Shown here piece by piece: positions 1 to 12,504 of a DNA stretch of 64,000 nt. Under the pieces are notes generated by a model, which saw only the letters and a program-made list of their open reading frames with translations, was not told the DNA's origin and made no database searches. The position numbers and the translations under genes are program-made. Within the stretch, counting starts at the first letter, position 1. Each line of letters starts with the position of its first letter. The DNA is from Symsagittifera roscoffensis (lineage: Eukaryota; Xenacoelomorpha; Acoela; Convolutidae). The DNA lies in contig NC_087070.1 in the NCBI RefSeq assembly GCF_963678635.1, forward strand, positions 24,244,933 to 24,308,932. The letters run 5' to 3'.

Positions 1-2
1 AA

Positions 3-242
3 AAAATTGCATGCATTGTCTGGTGGCTTTCAAACTATCTTAGTGATAGTCGAGCCCGGGAGTCGACTCTTTTTAGGAACCATTTATCGGCAACCGGGGT
101 AGTCCGAATCGGGGTTTCTCAAGGTTCAGTTTCATCCCCCATACTTTTCAACTTTTACGTGCATGATGCTCCAGGCCTCCAGAAACTGTTTGTAGTCGGC
201 AAAATCCTAAAATTTTGTTTGTATTTTTTTATGCTAAAATGA
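3..242 (+). pseudogene. LINE reverse transcriptase fragment (Jockey/CR1-like), truncated
   Basis: One open frame runs from position 3 to a TGA at 240-242. It contains the palm-domain motif GVSQGSVSSPILFNFYVHD (about 111-170), a close variant of the GVPQGSVLSPxLFNxYxxD block shared by non-LTR retrotransposon reverse transcriptases. It is preceded by WLSNYLSDSR, typical of the segment before that block. The catalytic YxDD box that should follow within about 40 residues is absent: after GLQKL the frame turns to unrelated sequence and stops. The left end is cut by the window edge. This is a dead LINE remnant on the plus strand. The Jockey/CR1 assignment rests only on this block. Confidence 0.8.
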
Positions 243-2285
243 TCTGTAATTGTTTTAAATCCAATTCTTAGCTACGTTATCAAAAACTAGATTTTTGGTT
301 TCTGTGATTACCAAAGCTTTCCGTATATGAAGATTAAACCTGAAAAAATGTCAGTTGTTTTGGCTGCATGGTCTCTGGTAAATTTTTCTGTGACTCACTT
401 TGTTTGAATTTAGTTTCTGGCAATCAAGCGGCTTTGTTCTATTTATAATTCAGATATTTTACAAATTGTTTCAAGGTAATGGATGAGTTTTTCTGAAATA
501 CGACTAAGAATTTTTATAGCAATAAAAAGTTTCTTAAAGTTTTTTTGTTAAATTTAGTCTTGACTGTTTTTTGTCTACAAAAGTAATTGGTGCGAGTTCA
601 ATTTGCGATCAGCAAGTGTTATCAAATCGTAACTTAGACTTTGCGAGCTGAAATATAAGTAAACCAAATCAGTCAAATATTTGGTACCTTGTTTTATGTT
701 AAAAATTCGAATGCAATTACTGTTTCGGTCCAGATAGAGAACTTTTCATATCCGATTGGTGAGATTACTTAAAGAAACTCCAGTAGGATTGAATTTTGGA
801 ATCTCTTGACTTTAACTTTGAAACTCTAACAGGCGGTTTTCTTGGTTTGTTCGTGACAACAAGCACAGAGCAGAGCCTATGGTTATCTGATTAAAAGGTC
901 ACAATTTATTTTTAAGAAATTTATTATTTATTAGATGAACACCATAATAAGGAAAAAGCGATCAGCTTTTTCTTTACAAAAATACTGAATAACAACACAA
1001 ACATACATCTTGTTTGCACATTTCAACGGTTGTAAACTTTCGAATTGGTATTTTCTCTCAATTTTTTGTCTTTTTCCGGTGTCAGCCATTGATTTTTGAT
1101 CTGAATTGAAACATCGACTGGTTCCAGTTTGGAAATGTGTTCATTGGTGAAATACATTTTTGAGGACTGTTTAGATGGCATGACACTTTTTGGCATGCTA
1201 ATTCCTCAAGATTTGTCTCTGTGGACTTTCAAAGAAGAAAATGGAATCTCGAGCTGCAGTCTTTTGTTTGTGTTTTGTCAATCGCATGGGACGTTACTTG
1301 ACAGTTTAATCAACCTCTTAGCGTCTCTCAAGCTGGTGTTATAGTTTTCAATTTTTTTAATTAAATTTGAACGCTCAGTTTGGAAACCAATTTATTAAAG
1401 ATGTTCTACCTGTGATATGTTATGTAGAGTTATGTGGGTTTGAAAAATGGCAAATTAATCAATTAATCACTTTACAGATAATGAAAGTGCCCATATTTTT
1501 GCCGTTTTCTATTATAGCGCTGCTTACGTCCGGAAGTTTTTCCAGCTTAGATATCTCTTTAAATGGAATTGAGATAACCCGTTTCGTTCGTCTAGTGAGT
1601 TATTCGACAGAAACTTTCGTAAAAAAATCAGAATAACTTCGGATCAACCGTACAATCTCCCCCTAAAAGACCTACCGTAGAATGCCCTCCCGAAGCATGT
1701 ATTAATTCTGAAAAATCATTCCTTATAAAATATGCATTTTTACAAACGCGCAAGTAAAATTGATTTTGACTTTTTATATGCGGGATTGCATTTGTATATA
1801 CGCTGTTAAATAAACAAATTATTGTTTTAAATCCATTTTTTTATTAATAGGATTAGTTTTGAACAAATCTAGGCTATACTCAAAATTAGTTCTAGAAAAA
1901 TCTATACTTTTTTGCCCCTAAATCGATTGGGGGGCTGAAATTGTACGGTTGATCTATAACTTTCGCTTCGAGTACATTGCGAATCGAGTAGATTACAGAA
2001 ATTATTTATTATAGATGTACAATTTTAGGAGACCGCCCTATTAGCATTTTTGTCGATTATCATCCCCATGTAGAAGAATGTAATTTGAAGATTCGCTATT
2101 TAACAATTTTACTCAAATTTAAACTTTTGAACAGCATGTACCCAGCCGAATTTTTAATTATGCGAAAAACAAAAAATGGCTTCCCTAACAAATTAAGTAG
2201 TTTTCCAAATTATTTGAAAGTCTAAGCGAATTTGTTTTTGTCTGACAGCAAACCCAGTTAAAGCAATTACTGCCTGCTAATAGAC
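243..2285. other. AT-rich DNA with no recognised gene
   Basis: I see no retroelement motif, tRNA or convincing splice structure here. Two small open frames on the plus strand (1129-1344, 71 aa; 1367-1636, 89 aa) have no recognisable domain and lie in ordinary AT-rich sequence, so I do not call them genes. Confidence 0.6.
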
Positions 2286-2485
2286 AGTCATCCCAAGCCC
2301 AGCAATCATTGCAATCTTTGACAAATCTTGAAGGTTCTTTGAAAGAACTTGAAGAAAATTCTTTGAAAGCTTGGTAAAACTGTGTCAAAAATCTTGAAGA
2401 ACGGTTAAAGTCTTTAGGAAAACTCCAAGAATCTTGAAGATAAAAAACAAAAAGTGCAAAGAATCTTAAAGATTTTTTTTGAAAT
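2286..2485. repeat. AATCTTGAAGA-rich degenerate repeat
   Basis: Variants of AATCTTGAAGA and TTCTTTGAAAGA recur about every 15-40 bp. The same word cluster reappears near 3,110-3,160, 3,290, 47,340-47,540 and 49,130, so it is a dispersed family and not a local run. No coding content was seen. Confidence 0.55.
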
Positions 2486-2558
2486 CGAGGGTTGTGATCG
2501 CTTTAAAAACAAGTAAGTTCTAAAAGATGTAAAATTTTATATTTTATGAGTTGAGAAC

Positions 2559-2960
2559 TATGAACTATAAAATGAAGCCTTGAGACTATGAATTAATCAA
2601 AAATTATCAGTAAAAAACTCAATTTTTGACTAGAATTTTTCTGAAAAATTTGCTGATAGTTTTTGGTTTAATGAAAATTGAGGCATTAGCAAATCAATTG
2701 AACATCAAGACATGAGCAGCAAACTGAACAATTGCGACCGTGAATTAACTAAAAACATCAGGACAAATTTCAATTTTTGCTCAATTTTTTTAAAATTTTT
2801 TAAAATTTTAAGTTCCGAAGCAGTTTAAATAATAAATTGAAGCATTAGCAAAGCAATTGAATCTAATGACATATGCGATAAAATAAAGCATTGCGACAAT
2901 GAATTAACAAATCATCAATACAAAAATTACTTTTTGCTTAAAACCTTCAAAATTTAAATA
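2559..2960. repeat. Degenerate tandem repeat, unit about 120-130 bp, about 3 copies
   Basis: Three successive segments share the order: an ATTGAAGCATTAGCAAA-like start, a CAATTGAA block, a GCGACnnTGAATTAA block, then CAATTTTTGCT. They start near 2,566, 2,683 and 2,841. The copies are heavily diverged. Confidence 0.55.
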
Positions 2961-4539
2961 AACAAAATATAATACAGATTTCTTGACAAATTTCACTAAC
3001 TTTGCTTCAATTTTTGTTAATTATGTTTATTTTTTTGCTGAAAACTTTCTGCTCTGCTTAAAACTTGCAAAACTGCTTATGAAAATTTTTTACTAATTTT
3101 CTTTTAGAGATCTTTAAAGATCTTGACGAATCTTGAAGCTCTCTCTAAGACTTCAAGAAAACTTCAACTTCACTTGGTGGGTTGCAGAGCCATCTTACAG
3201 GTTTCTGGGGTTTTTTTGATGATTTTTGGACAGTGTAATGTCTTATAAAACACATAAATTGTTTATAGATTTTTTCTATCTTTGGTAAATCTTCAAGAGT
3301 TATAAGATGGCTAGACCTGGGATGCTAATCGCTACGCCCCCTAAAAACTTGAAGATTCGTTTTGTTGATTTAAAAGTGAAATTTGCAATTTTGAACAGCA
3401 TGCAGCTAGCCAAATCTGTAATTAGTAATTAATGCATGCCAAAATAGGCACGCATGCGAATCGCCAGGCCCCCACAATTTTAGTGGCGCCGGTTCGAATG
3501 AACATCATAAGGCTTTAAGCCTGTTCACACCACTTTGTCTTATTATACACTTTGTGCTGAAGACACCTCTCCATAGGCTGCTAACTGACTTTTTGGTGTT
3601 CTTCCACGACACTTTTTTATTTTGTTGTCATGAGTTGTGTAAATAACAACCGAGTCTGTTACCTTCTTGAAAGCAAAATTTTTATAACAATCGCGTGGGG
3701 GAGAGGGCTGATAATTCTAAAAATGAATTCAATTTCTTGTTTTTGCTTTGCCAGAAACTACTTCAGATACATCAAAGGGCAATCGGAACATTCAGAGATT
3801 TGTCAGGAGCTTTATTGTTTTCTTCAAATTGCTTAAGCGGTATAATCAATGTCTTATTGCCTAGAGCAGAGCTTTTTGTACCGAGGCACTAAACTTTCTG
3901 AACAGAAACGGGTAATCTTCAGAAATTTGATATAAAAAACTGTGGTAAAAAACCTTTCCGTTCTTTTTGGAGGCTTTTCTGCCTTGAGTAGATAGCAGGT
4001 TGTCTGCAAAGTTACAGATCTTAGAGTTTCAGCATATCACAGTATTTATTTTCGATAGGTCAGCTTGATTTGAAGTTCTCTCAGCCGAAATCTCGTCATC
4101 ACTTGAACACAATGAATTGTCAGAAATTTATTTACGTTTTCTAGCTTTTGATAGCTGAAATTTGTTAGCATTGAACCGACTTTTGATGAAAGCTGCAGAA
4201 TTTTTACAGTAATAATTAGTTCCAACTGGTATAGAAATCCATAGTAGTGAATAAGTCTAAACCCTATATCTTTTTTTTGCTGTCTCATTTTTGAAGGTAA
4301 TTTATTGAAGTTCTAGTCTGTACAAATACCAATTAGTTGAATTATTGAAAATTCTGTACCTGCCGGGGATTTGTTACTGTCTCATTTGAGGTGAGTTATT
4401 TATGAACTTTGATTATTGAGGCTGGCGTTTTTTCAACATGTTTTTAACCACTATAGAAAAGCAATCGTCTTTCCCATACAGCAAATGTTGTTTTAGCTCT
4501 TGATAAAATTAAACGATCAATAACATAAACATTGTTTTT
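2961..4539. other. No recognised gene
   Basis: AT-rich sequence. Two overlapping open frames at 3630-3892 and one on the minus strand at 4046-4288 (80 aa) have no recognisable family features. Nothing else was seen. Confidence 0.55.
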
Positions 4540-4718
4540 GAATACCTTGCCAATTTCGGCCAGGTATTCAACCAAAAAAGGTGACGGAGGATCCCTTATG
4601 ATGATAGGGATTCCTCAGGGCCTTATCTCAACAAAGATGTAGCCAGCCTATCAGTTTTTTGCTCATCTCACTTGTAAATGATTTCTGTTTTTCATTTCTT
4701 CCGTGATTTGACAATAAA
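4540..4718 (+). pseudogene. Possible LINE reverse transcriptase relic with frameshift
   Basis: One frame reads SLMMIGIPQG (about 4,596-4,625), the classic G-(V/I)-P-Q-G of non-LTR reverse transcriptase. About 10 codons later another frame reads PISFLLISLVNDF (about 4,647-4,685), matching the P-L-L-F-x-x-Y-x-N-D half of the same block. A frameshift between the halves and a nearby stop show that it is dead. The fragment is short, so chance similarity cannot be excluded. The YxDD box is not visible. Confidence 0.4.
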
Positions 4719-5149
4719 CTCAATGTTAAGTAATGATTTCAACTGATTTATGTTTAAAAAAAACTGGTCAACGATAATTCAGTAATAACAACTATCCCTT
4801 AATGCATGTTCTATCCGATGAAACAGCGACGTTTAAAATACTAAAAATGTAACCCGGGCTATCTAATTTTTAAAAGTTTTGATTTCTAACACTTTTTGTC
4901 CAACATACAACCATTATTGAGATGGGAAAGAATTAAACCTCGGGTGTTTTTATCGCAAAAACAGCTGTACATTTAATCCAGGGTTGTATAATAAATTTTT
5001 TTCTGCCTTAAATTGTATTAATATGATCAAAAAATTATGTGAGGTTGTAGTTTTATGTCCATCCAAAATATTGCGAGCATATCACGACTATCCATATTTC
5101 ATACAAAAACTCAGGCTGCAAGATTTTGAGGGTTTAGAGGCCAGCTACT

Positions 5150-8100
5150 TATCCAAGCCATGTAACTTGAAATATTTAAAAGTAATTCAGATTGAACCCG
5201 TCCGCAAAACATTATTAAGCAAACCAGTCAAGCAAGGAAACTTATAAGTTTTTTTTCATAACGTGGTTTGCAAAAAAAAACTTTTATGCATGTCATTCAA
5301 AACATGATGCATTTCCAAATGAAAAGTACGTAAGTGAGTGCAAGCCAATCAAGCAATAAAAATTTGAATTTTTCAAAGTTATTATATACTCTGAATCGAT
5401 TGGCAAAACACTAAGCATTTTCTGAGCTGGCCAATTATGCCCTAAATAAATTGAAAATAATTCAAGCTTTTCATAATGTATCGTTTTGCTTACAGAGAAA
5501 ATTTTGCCAGCAAGCGATGAAGCTTAGAATCTACTGAAGTTACTCCATACCTCCAATTGATTGGCAGAAGTTAAAGTTTCTCCAAGTCAGCCATTCAAAC
5601 GAAGAAACCTTTTGAAAAAATTCGTTTTAAAGTGTACCTTGAGTCAATTGGTTCACCTGAAAAAAATAGAGGAAGCCAGTCACCAAAAACGATTTAATTT
5701 TTTTCAAATTATCTCAGAGTGAACTGCTTCGCATGAACCTGAAGTTTTTCTCAGCAAGCGATGATATTCTGGAATTATTTGAAGCTATATTAAAGCTTGA
5801 GCCAAATCGTAAAAAGTAAGTATTTCTGAGCAAGCCAGTCAAGCATTGTAGTTTTTGTTAAAGTAGTTTTTGTCAAAGTGAAACGCGTATGTGTAAAAAA
5901 GTTTTAAGCTTATTTTGATTTACATTGTGACGTGAAAAAATGGAAAAATTTAAGTTTCTTCAAGCAAGCCAATCAAGCAAAATTTTTATTTAATTTGAAT
6001 GGAAGTTTGGGTTTGAGTAGGGTCAAATTAGGTTGTAGTTTTGCTTAGGAAGCTGATCAAGTGATGAAGGGTTTCGACATATCTCGCAGAAAAGCAATTG
6101 CTTCTATCAAATTGAATTGCAAATCAAATTTTCTGAGTCAGTTTCTCAAAGGATGAACCTTTGAGAGACCCCATTTTTCAAATCCTAGAACGAATTGATT
6201 CGCAAAAAAAAACTCAAGCAAGCGAGTCGAGCAGAGAAATTTGAAAATTCAAAGTTTTTAAAGAGCAAACAACACTTCAAAAAGTTCAAGATCGTTTTTC
6301 AAGGAAGCTATTCAAGAGAGGATTTTTTTAATATCTCAAATTAAATTATAAGGCTTTTTGATTTGCGAATATTCATTTTTTTCTTAGAATTCTATTCAAG
6401 CGCTTAAGATTTCAATTAATGGCATAAATCGATTCACCCAGAATTCAAAATTTTTTGGCAAGCTATTCAAGAGATAACAATTTGAAATGTTTAAGCTATT
6501 ACACAAAATGGCTCGGCTCGCAAGAACTTAGTTTTTTCAGCAACCATTAAAACAAGGAAACCTTTAAAACAAGGAAACTGCCTTTATAGGTAGTCGATTA
6601 AGTAGTTTTCTTGAATCTGTTTCAATTTGGTTCCCCAATTTTGGAAGTTTAATTATGCAAGCTACTCAATCGGTGATCCTGAAAAATTTCACGTTGTTCC
6701 ATAAAAAAATGCTCCACGAAAAACTTACGTCTTTCAAAGTAAAATATTAAACTGATGAAGCTTACAAGTCAGTAAATTTTTAAGTTTGACAGCAAAATTT
6801 TCAAGCAATTAAAAATGTAACAGCTCAGTTTTATAAATAGTAGGAGTCGCACAAAAAAGGCGTTTTTTGAGAGCAATTGGATTGGCAATAAAAAGTTTCA
6901 AGTTTTTGGAGCAAGTCTTCTTTCTAAAAACATTTCAAAAAGTTTGATAGGGTGAATTTTTTTTTTTACAAAACATATGTTTTGAGGCAAGCGAATGAAA
7001 CGATAGAATATTTGAAACGAAACTTTTTAAAACCTTATTAGAAGTGCATGAAGCTTAGGTTTTCTCGAAAAACGATTATTAGGCAATAAAATTTTGAACT
7101 TTAGTAACTTAATGTCTTAGTTCGAAAAAATGGTTTTTTTCCCAAGGAAAAAGATTTTTCAATAAAACTTTCAAAGGTTGCTGATTTCTTTTCATTGCTT
7201 GAGTTGAAAATCGAAACACTCAAGTTTTTTCAGTCAAAATTTTGGGCGACGAGTTTTTGATATACTTCAAGTTGTTTTCATAGCTTAAATTGATTCGGGA
7301 GGAATAAGTTTTTTTATCATCAAGCAAGTAATTGAGCAATGAAAAATAGCAAGGTTCACTTTAAAATTTTTCCATAGCATGAATGTTTCCCATTTATCAA
7401 GCAAATTAGATTTTCGTCAAGAAAATTGAAAAGCGACAATCTATTAAAACAGTCAAGTTGTTTTTCACAGCTTGAAGGTTTTTTTTTGAGCGGCAACTAA
7501 TGTCCAGATGAATTTTGAGACAATCCACGCAATTTTATTGACTCAATTTGAATGGCAAAACTTTGAATTTTCTCAAAAATGCCATTAAAGGATGAAACGT
7601 TGCAACATATCACGTTGATTTCATAGCTTGAATCGGTTCAAGAACTTTAACGTGTTTCTGAAAGAAAGCAATTGAGCAATGAAATTAGTAAAAATTGAAG
7701 ATATTTCCATAATTTAAACCGATTCGCGAAAAGTAAACTATATGTCAATTAACTGCTTGACTGATGAAACTTCAAAACATTCCTAACTGTTCTAATACCT
7801 TGAATCAGTTGGAACAAAATTTTGTCTCCTAGCAATTTATTGATAAATGAAATTGAAAAACAAATCAAAGGCTTGAATTGATTTCTTAAAAAAGTGATGA
7901 AACTTTCAAAGTTGCTATTTAATGCTTGAGTCGGTTTGCAAAAGAGTCATATTTCCTCGAGCTGATTTTTATTAGTAAAAACTTTGAAAACTTTAGTAAA
8001 AAGTTTAGTTGGCAAATAGTTTTTTTTTGAAAAAAAAAAGGTAAAATGCGACGAATTTTAGAAATATGGGAAACTCAAGAACAAATTTTAAGCCAAGTTT

Positions 8101-8290
8101 TTGAATAAAATTCAAGTTGTACTGATAGCTTTAAATGATTTGCAATATAATGCTTTTTCAAGCAAGGGATTGATCAATAAAACTTCAAAAATTTTAAAAT
8201 TGAACTCATAGCTGAATCTATTATCAAAGAATTTTTCTCAATAAGTTTCTTGAGCATAGGCAATGGAAACTTGAATCTTTGAAAACTTGA
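5150..8290. repeat. Decayed satellite-like array, unit about 80 bp
   Basis: Over about 3.1 kb a loose motif order recurs: GCAAGCCAATCAAGCAATGA, then a TTTGAAA/TTCAAAGTT block, then CATAGCTTGAATCGATTCGC, then AAGTTTTTCTCA. Anchors of the first block fall near 5219, 5340, 5427, 5511, 5587, 5673, 5755 and 5831, a spacing of about 76-121 bp and mostly 76-87. The same words continue, more eroded, to about 8,290. That predicts some 35-40 units. Open frames inside it, such as the 87-aa one at 4984-5247 that overlaps its edge, are not gene candidates. Confidence 0.7.
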
Positions 8291-9217
8291 ATCCTGTTCT
8301 CAATTTTTTGCCCTCCATTTACTATGGAAGGGAGTTTTTTGGCAATTTTTTTTGCTGTAGACACAAAATTTTAAAAAAAATCTTTTTGGTTGCTTTTTTG
8401 ATGCTTGCTCGTCTTTTACCTTTCAAAACCGTTTTTAAAGCTGGGCCCTTTTTCTTTTTTTACTGGATAACCGAATAAAAAATTTTTGCTCCCGGATAAT
8501 CGGAAAAAAAAACAAAATTAACTCCTGGTTAGCAGTGAAATTAATTTGAAAGCAAACCAACTACTGATTCAATTTTTTTTAACTTCAGCCGGTTGATTAA
8601 GGGATAAAGCGAAAATTATCGATGGATTTTAGTTGCTGCTAAAAACAATACAAATTTTGTACCGAGTTTGATTATTCAGTAAAATTTTGTTTTAGGTTTA
8701 TCGTCGCTATCTGGCAATGCCAACCCCGCAAAAATGCGAAAAATTTTCTGGCATATGGCTTGAAATCGATCTTTAAGATAATTTAAAAAAAAGTATGACT
8801 AAGCTTGATTTCGATTGATTGAAATAATTGAAAACGGTTGGAAATCTGAAACTTAACCCCCAGTCTAAAGTTTTGCCGAAAATTGTTGTTATTTAGTCTA
8901 CAATACATAATTGACAGTTATCCGAAATTTTCACGCTGCCTTGGAATTTAAAAAGCTTGATAGAATGCGGGTGAGTTTTCTCCAGGGAAATCAAATACCC
9001 CTTAAATGAAAGTCATTAAAGCTATATCATATTGAGGCCGTTTCAGTTGACTCTTGCAATTTCTTAAAATCAAATTATAAATGTATGAAGTCAATTGTCC
9101 CCATAACACAGCCGTATCCTCCCCCTGCTATCCAAATCATATTCCAAGATCAGACTTGTAGCAGCCGCAACACAAATAAATATATATTCTTTTCTTAAAT
9201 GTATTAAAATTTGTACA
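8291..9217. other. AT-rich DNA, no recognised gene
   Basis: Contains a short direct repeat, CCCGGATAA(C/T)CGAA/CGGAA, near 8,463-8,505. I see nothing else. Confidence 0.55.
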
Positions 9218-11484
9218 CATTATGAGGCCAAACTGTGCAATTTCTGCATTGTAAACGGAATCCGCAACAGGCCAAAATCAGATTTGCCGCTGAATCCGCA
9301 ACATTGATACTTTTCTTTGACCTTCTATGCTGATTTGGATTCCAGAAACAAATACCTAAATTATTGTACCGCTCAAAATCGCTCGGAAAATAGGAGAAAT
9401 TGCGGAATCCGCAACTGTATTTGCGGAATCCAGAACAGTTTGTGGAATCCGCAAACAAATGACAAAACATTAGTATCGTTAAAATGAGCTGTTGCGGAAT
9501 CCGCAACTGTAAGTGGAATCCGCAAATTATAAGTGGAACCCGCAAAATGTAAGTGGAATCCGCATTTTGTTTGCGGATTCCTTTTACATATATTTATATG
9601 TGTAGTAGCCTTTAAAGTTATATATTTTGATACATGATTTGAATCCACTAGAATAGAATTTTACTAGAATAGACCAGTATTTGGGATCGATGAAATCCTA
9701 AATACTGACATAATTTGGCGATATGCTGTGTGTTGTGTTTCCATACACTCTCATTCCAATGACTACAATAACTGCAACTTGCTAGAAAAGATTTTTTACT
9801 AGAATAGATCAGTGTTTGGGATTAATGAAATCCCAATTACTGACCAGTATTTGGGATCGATGAAATCCCAAATACTGAACTAATTCGACGATTTGCTATG
9901 CGTTGGGTTTCTAATCACTCTCAACCTAATGACTCCAAATAATGGATATATTCCGTATTGATTCAGCATGATTTTAGTTTTTGAGATTCCATCAATCCCA
10001 AATATTGAACAGTATTTGGGATCGATGGAATCCCAAATACTGACCTAATATGGCGATATGCTGTGTGTTGTGTTTCCATACACTCTGATTCGAATGACTA
10101 CAATAACTGCATCTTGCTAGAAAAGATTTTTACTAGAATAGATCAGTGTTTGGGAATAATGGAATCCCAATTACTGACCAGTATTTGGGATCGATGAAAT
10201 CCCAAATACTGAACTAATTCGACGATTTGCTATGCGTTCGGTTTCTAATCACTCTCAACCTAATGACTCCAAATAATGGATATTTTCCGTATTTATTCAG
10301 CATTATTTTAGTTTTTGAGATTCCATCAATCCCAAATATTGAACAGTATTTGGGATCGATGGAATCCCAAATACTGACCTAATTTGGCGATATGCTGTGT
10401 GTTGTGTTTCCATACACTCTGATTCGAATGACTACAATAACTGCATCTTGCTAGAAAAGATTTTTACTAGAATAGATCAGTGTTTGGGAATAATGGAATC
10501 CCAATTACTGACCAGTATTTGGGATCGATGAAATCGCAAATACTGAACTAATTCGACGATTTGCTATGCGTTGGGTTTCTAATCACTCTCAACCTAATGA
10601 CTCCAAATAATGGATATATTCCGTTTTGATTCAGCATTATTTTAGTTTTTGAGATTCCATCAATCCCAAATATTGAACAGTATTTGGGATCGATGGAATC
10701 CCAAATACTGACCTAATTTGGCGATATGCTGTGTGTTGTGTTTCCATACACTCTGATTCGAATGACTACAATAACTGCATCTTGCTAGAAAAGATTTTTA
10801 CTAGAATAGATCAGTGTTTGGGAATAATGGAATCCCAATTACTGACCAGTATTTGGGATCGATGAAATCCCAAATACTGAACTAATTCGACGATTTGCTA
10901 TGCGTTCGGTTTCTAATCACTCTCAACCTAATGACTCCAAATAATGGATATTTTCCGTATTTATTCCACGTTACTCCAGTTTTTGAGATTCCATCAATCT
11001 CAAATACTGACCAGTATTTGGGATCGATGGAATCCCAAATACTGACCTAGTTTGTCGAATTGCTGTATGTTCCAAACACTCTCAACTCAATGACTCAAAT
11101 ATTGAAATTATTCGGTGATGAGTTTCCAAAATATTAAAAGATGACCTGAGCTTTTAATTGTTCAGTATTGAACAAAATTCAGAATCCACTTACAGTTTGC
11201 GGAATCCACTTACATTTGCGGATTCCGCTTGCATTTTGCGGAATCCACTTACAACTGCGCAATTCAGAACAACTAGCTATATTTGCGTGTTGCGGAATCC
11301 GCAAAAAAAAACAAATGTGCTGACAAAATTTACGTTACAGGCATATGTATGTGGAATCCACTGAAATTTTTTTTATGGAATCCACTTAGATTTTGGAACA
11401 TATTTTAAGACTTGTCTCTGGAATCCAGGAACATACAGACACAAAATTGTGCTCCTATCCAGTGCACAGTTTGGCCTCGTAATG
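9218..11484. mobile_element. Non-autonomous TIR element 'CATTACGAGG' family, complete copy with internal tandem array
   Basis: The ends are inverted copies of CATTAyGAGGCCAAACTG with TGCA following: left at 9218-9239, right at 11463-11484. Inside both ends lie clustered subterminal repeats of GGAATCCGCAA / GGAATCCACTTA in both orientations (9280-9590 and 11180-11420). The centre (about 9,650-11,060) is a 334-bp tandem array. No transposase frame is present. The same TIR and subterminal sequence occurs at 24,807-25,518 with its two tandem copies, at 38,440-38,591 and at 52,150-53,262. I could not define a target-site duplication, so the superfamily is open. Confidence 0.75.
9650..11060. repeat. 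334-bp tandem array with embedded palindromes, about 4 copies
   Basis: The landmark TACTAGAATAGATCAGTGTT begins at 9797, 10131, 10465 and 10799, exactly 334 bp apart each time, with partial units on both sides. Each unit contains three hairpin-forming words built on AGTATTTGGGAT...ATCCCAAATACT with loops of 6-7 nt. Copies differ by scattered substitutions. The array sits entirely inside the TIR element at 9218-11484. Confidence 0.9.
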
Positions 11485-11869
11485 CAATACTAACTGTAGA
11501 CAGAGCTTATTGTTTTACTTACCCAGCAACCGTATTCTCTTGGTTTGATTAAAATTTGAATGCATTTTCAACATTTCTTGCTCATTTTTGCGAGAAAGTA
11601 AGAATTTAATGTTTCAACTTTCAAAAATAGTGACCGAAATCTTATGACTGATATTTTTTATCTAGACCAGTTTCGACTTTTGTATTACCAATTTAGCTGG
11701 AATACTTTCAAACAACCTAAAAGATATTCCTTTCTAGATCTCAACAAATCAACAATCTACACCCTCTAAATAATTTTTTTTTCTGAAATAAGAAAATTTC
11801 CAGCTTGCCGAATTGGCCAGTTTAGCATAATAGATACCACAAATTTTTAAATTTTTTCTTAAGGCGTAC

Positions 11870-12138
11870 CAGGTCTGTCTTATATTTACAACTTTGTTAG
11901 TTCTAGTTCTGTTTAAGGGTGCTGGTTTTGAAGCGTTCTTTGCTTCTTATTTGTTACCTGTCAGCATTCACGTTTTGTGTTCGAAGTGCTAAAATGGATT
12001 GAATGTTACTTGAATGTTTGAAACTTTTGACAACTTCTTCGAATTTTTGACCGTTGTTTAGAATTATGGAGTTAGATTTTCTCTTGTTTTTTTTTCGTTA
12101 AATACAAAATGGAATCTGCAATTTCAACTTGTCGGAGA
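11870..12138 (+). repeat. 5' LTR of Gypsy-1 (approximate)
   Basis: It aligns with 16,393-16,626 through ACAA-TTTRTTAG, a CAGCAnnCAC block, GTGTTCGAARnGCTAAAAnGGATTGA and TTTCAACTTGTCsGGAGA. The start is uncertain because both copies are eroded. Confidence 0.65.
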
Positions 12139-12142
12139 CAGC

Positions 12143-12367
12143 GCCTCCACGCGTCTCTTCCTCAAGATCTCCGCAGATAGCCCCGTGGTTTTGAGCTGCC
12201 GTCAGTCTTTTAACGAAGTAGTAAGATTTGGGGTTGAACGCAAAGTTAAGCGATCACTCCCAGAAAAACATGTTCAACCCCACATCTTTCTACTTTGACA
12301 AATGACTGACTGAATCGCAAAGCACGGGGCTATCTGCGAAGGTCTTGAGTAAGAACCGCATGGAGGC
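12143..12367. repeat. Large imperfect inverted repeat (foldback) next to the 5' LTR of Gypsy-1
   Basis: Left arm about 12,143-12,240 and right arm about 12,270-12,367 are inverted copies. The matched blocks are GCCTCCAYGCG, CTCAAGAYCTYCGCAGATAG, CCCCGTG, TCAGTC and GATTTGGGGTTGAAC. The loop is about 30 bp. The outer block also recurs near 42,108-42,125. Confidence 0.8.
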
Positions 12368-12504
12368 GGAGCAAACGCTCATTTCAAACAAATACCGAAT
12401 CTCCGATCAAATCATGTATATAAAAGGAAACATAATACGGAGCAAATCGGAGCCATGTCAGTTTGACCCACGGCGAGCGCGGCTTTAACGAGCAAGCCAT
12501 GGAG

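Noticed and set aside
1129-1636. Two consecutive small open frames (71 and 89 aa)
   Set aside because: No family features on either strand, and the length is within chance for this much sequence.
9650-11060. CRISPR array
   Set aside because: The period is 334 bp, units are continuous with no variable spacers, and the context is a eukaryotic transposon.
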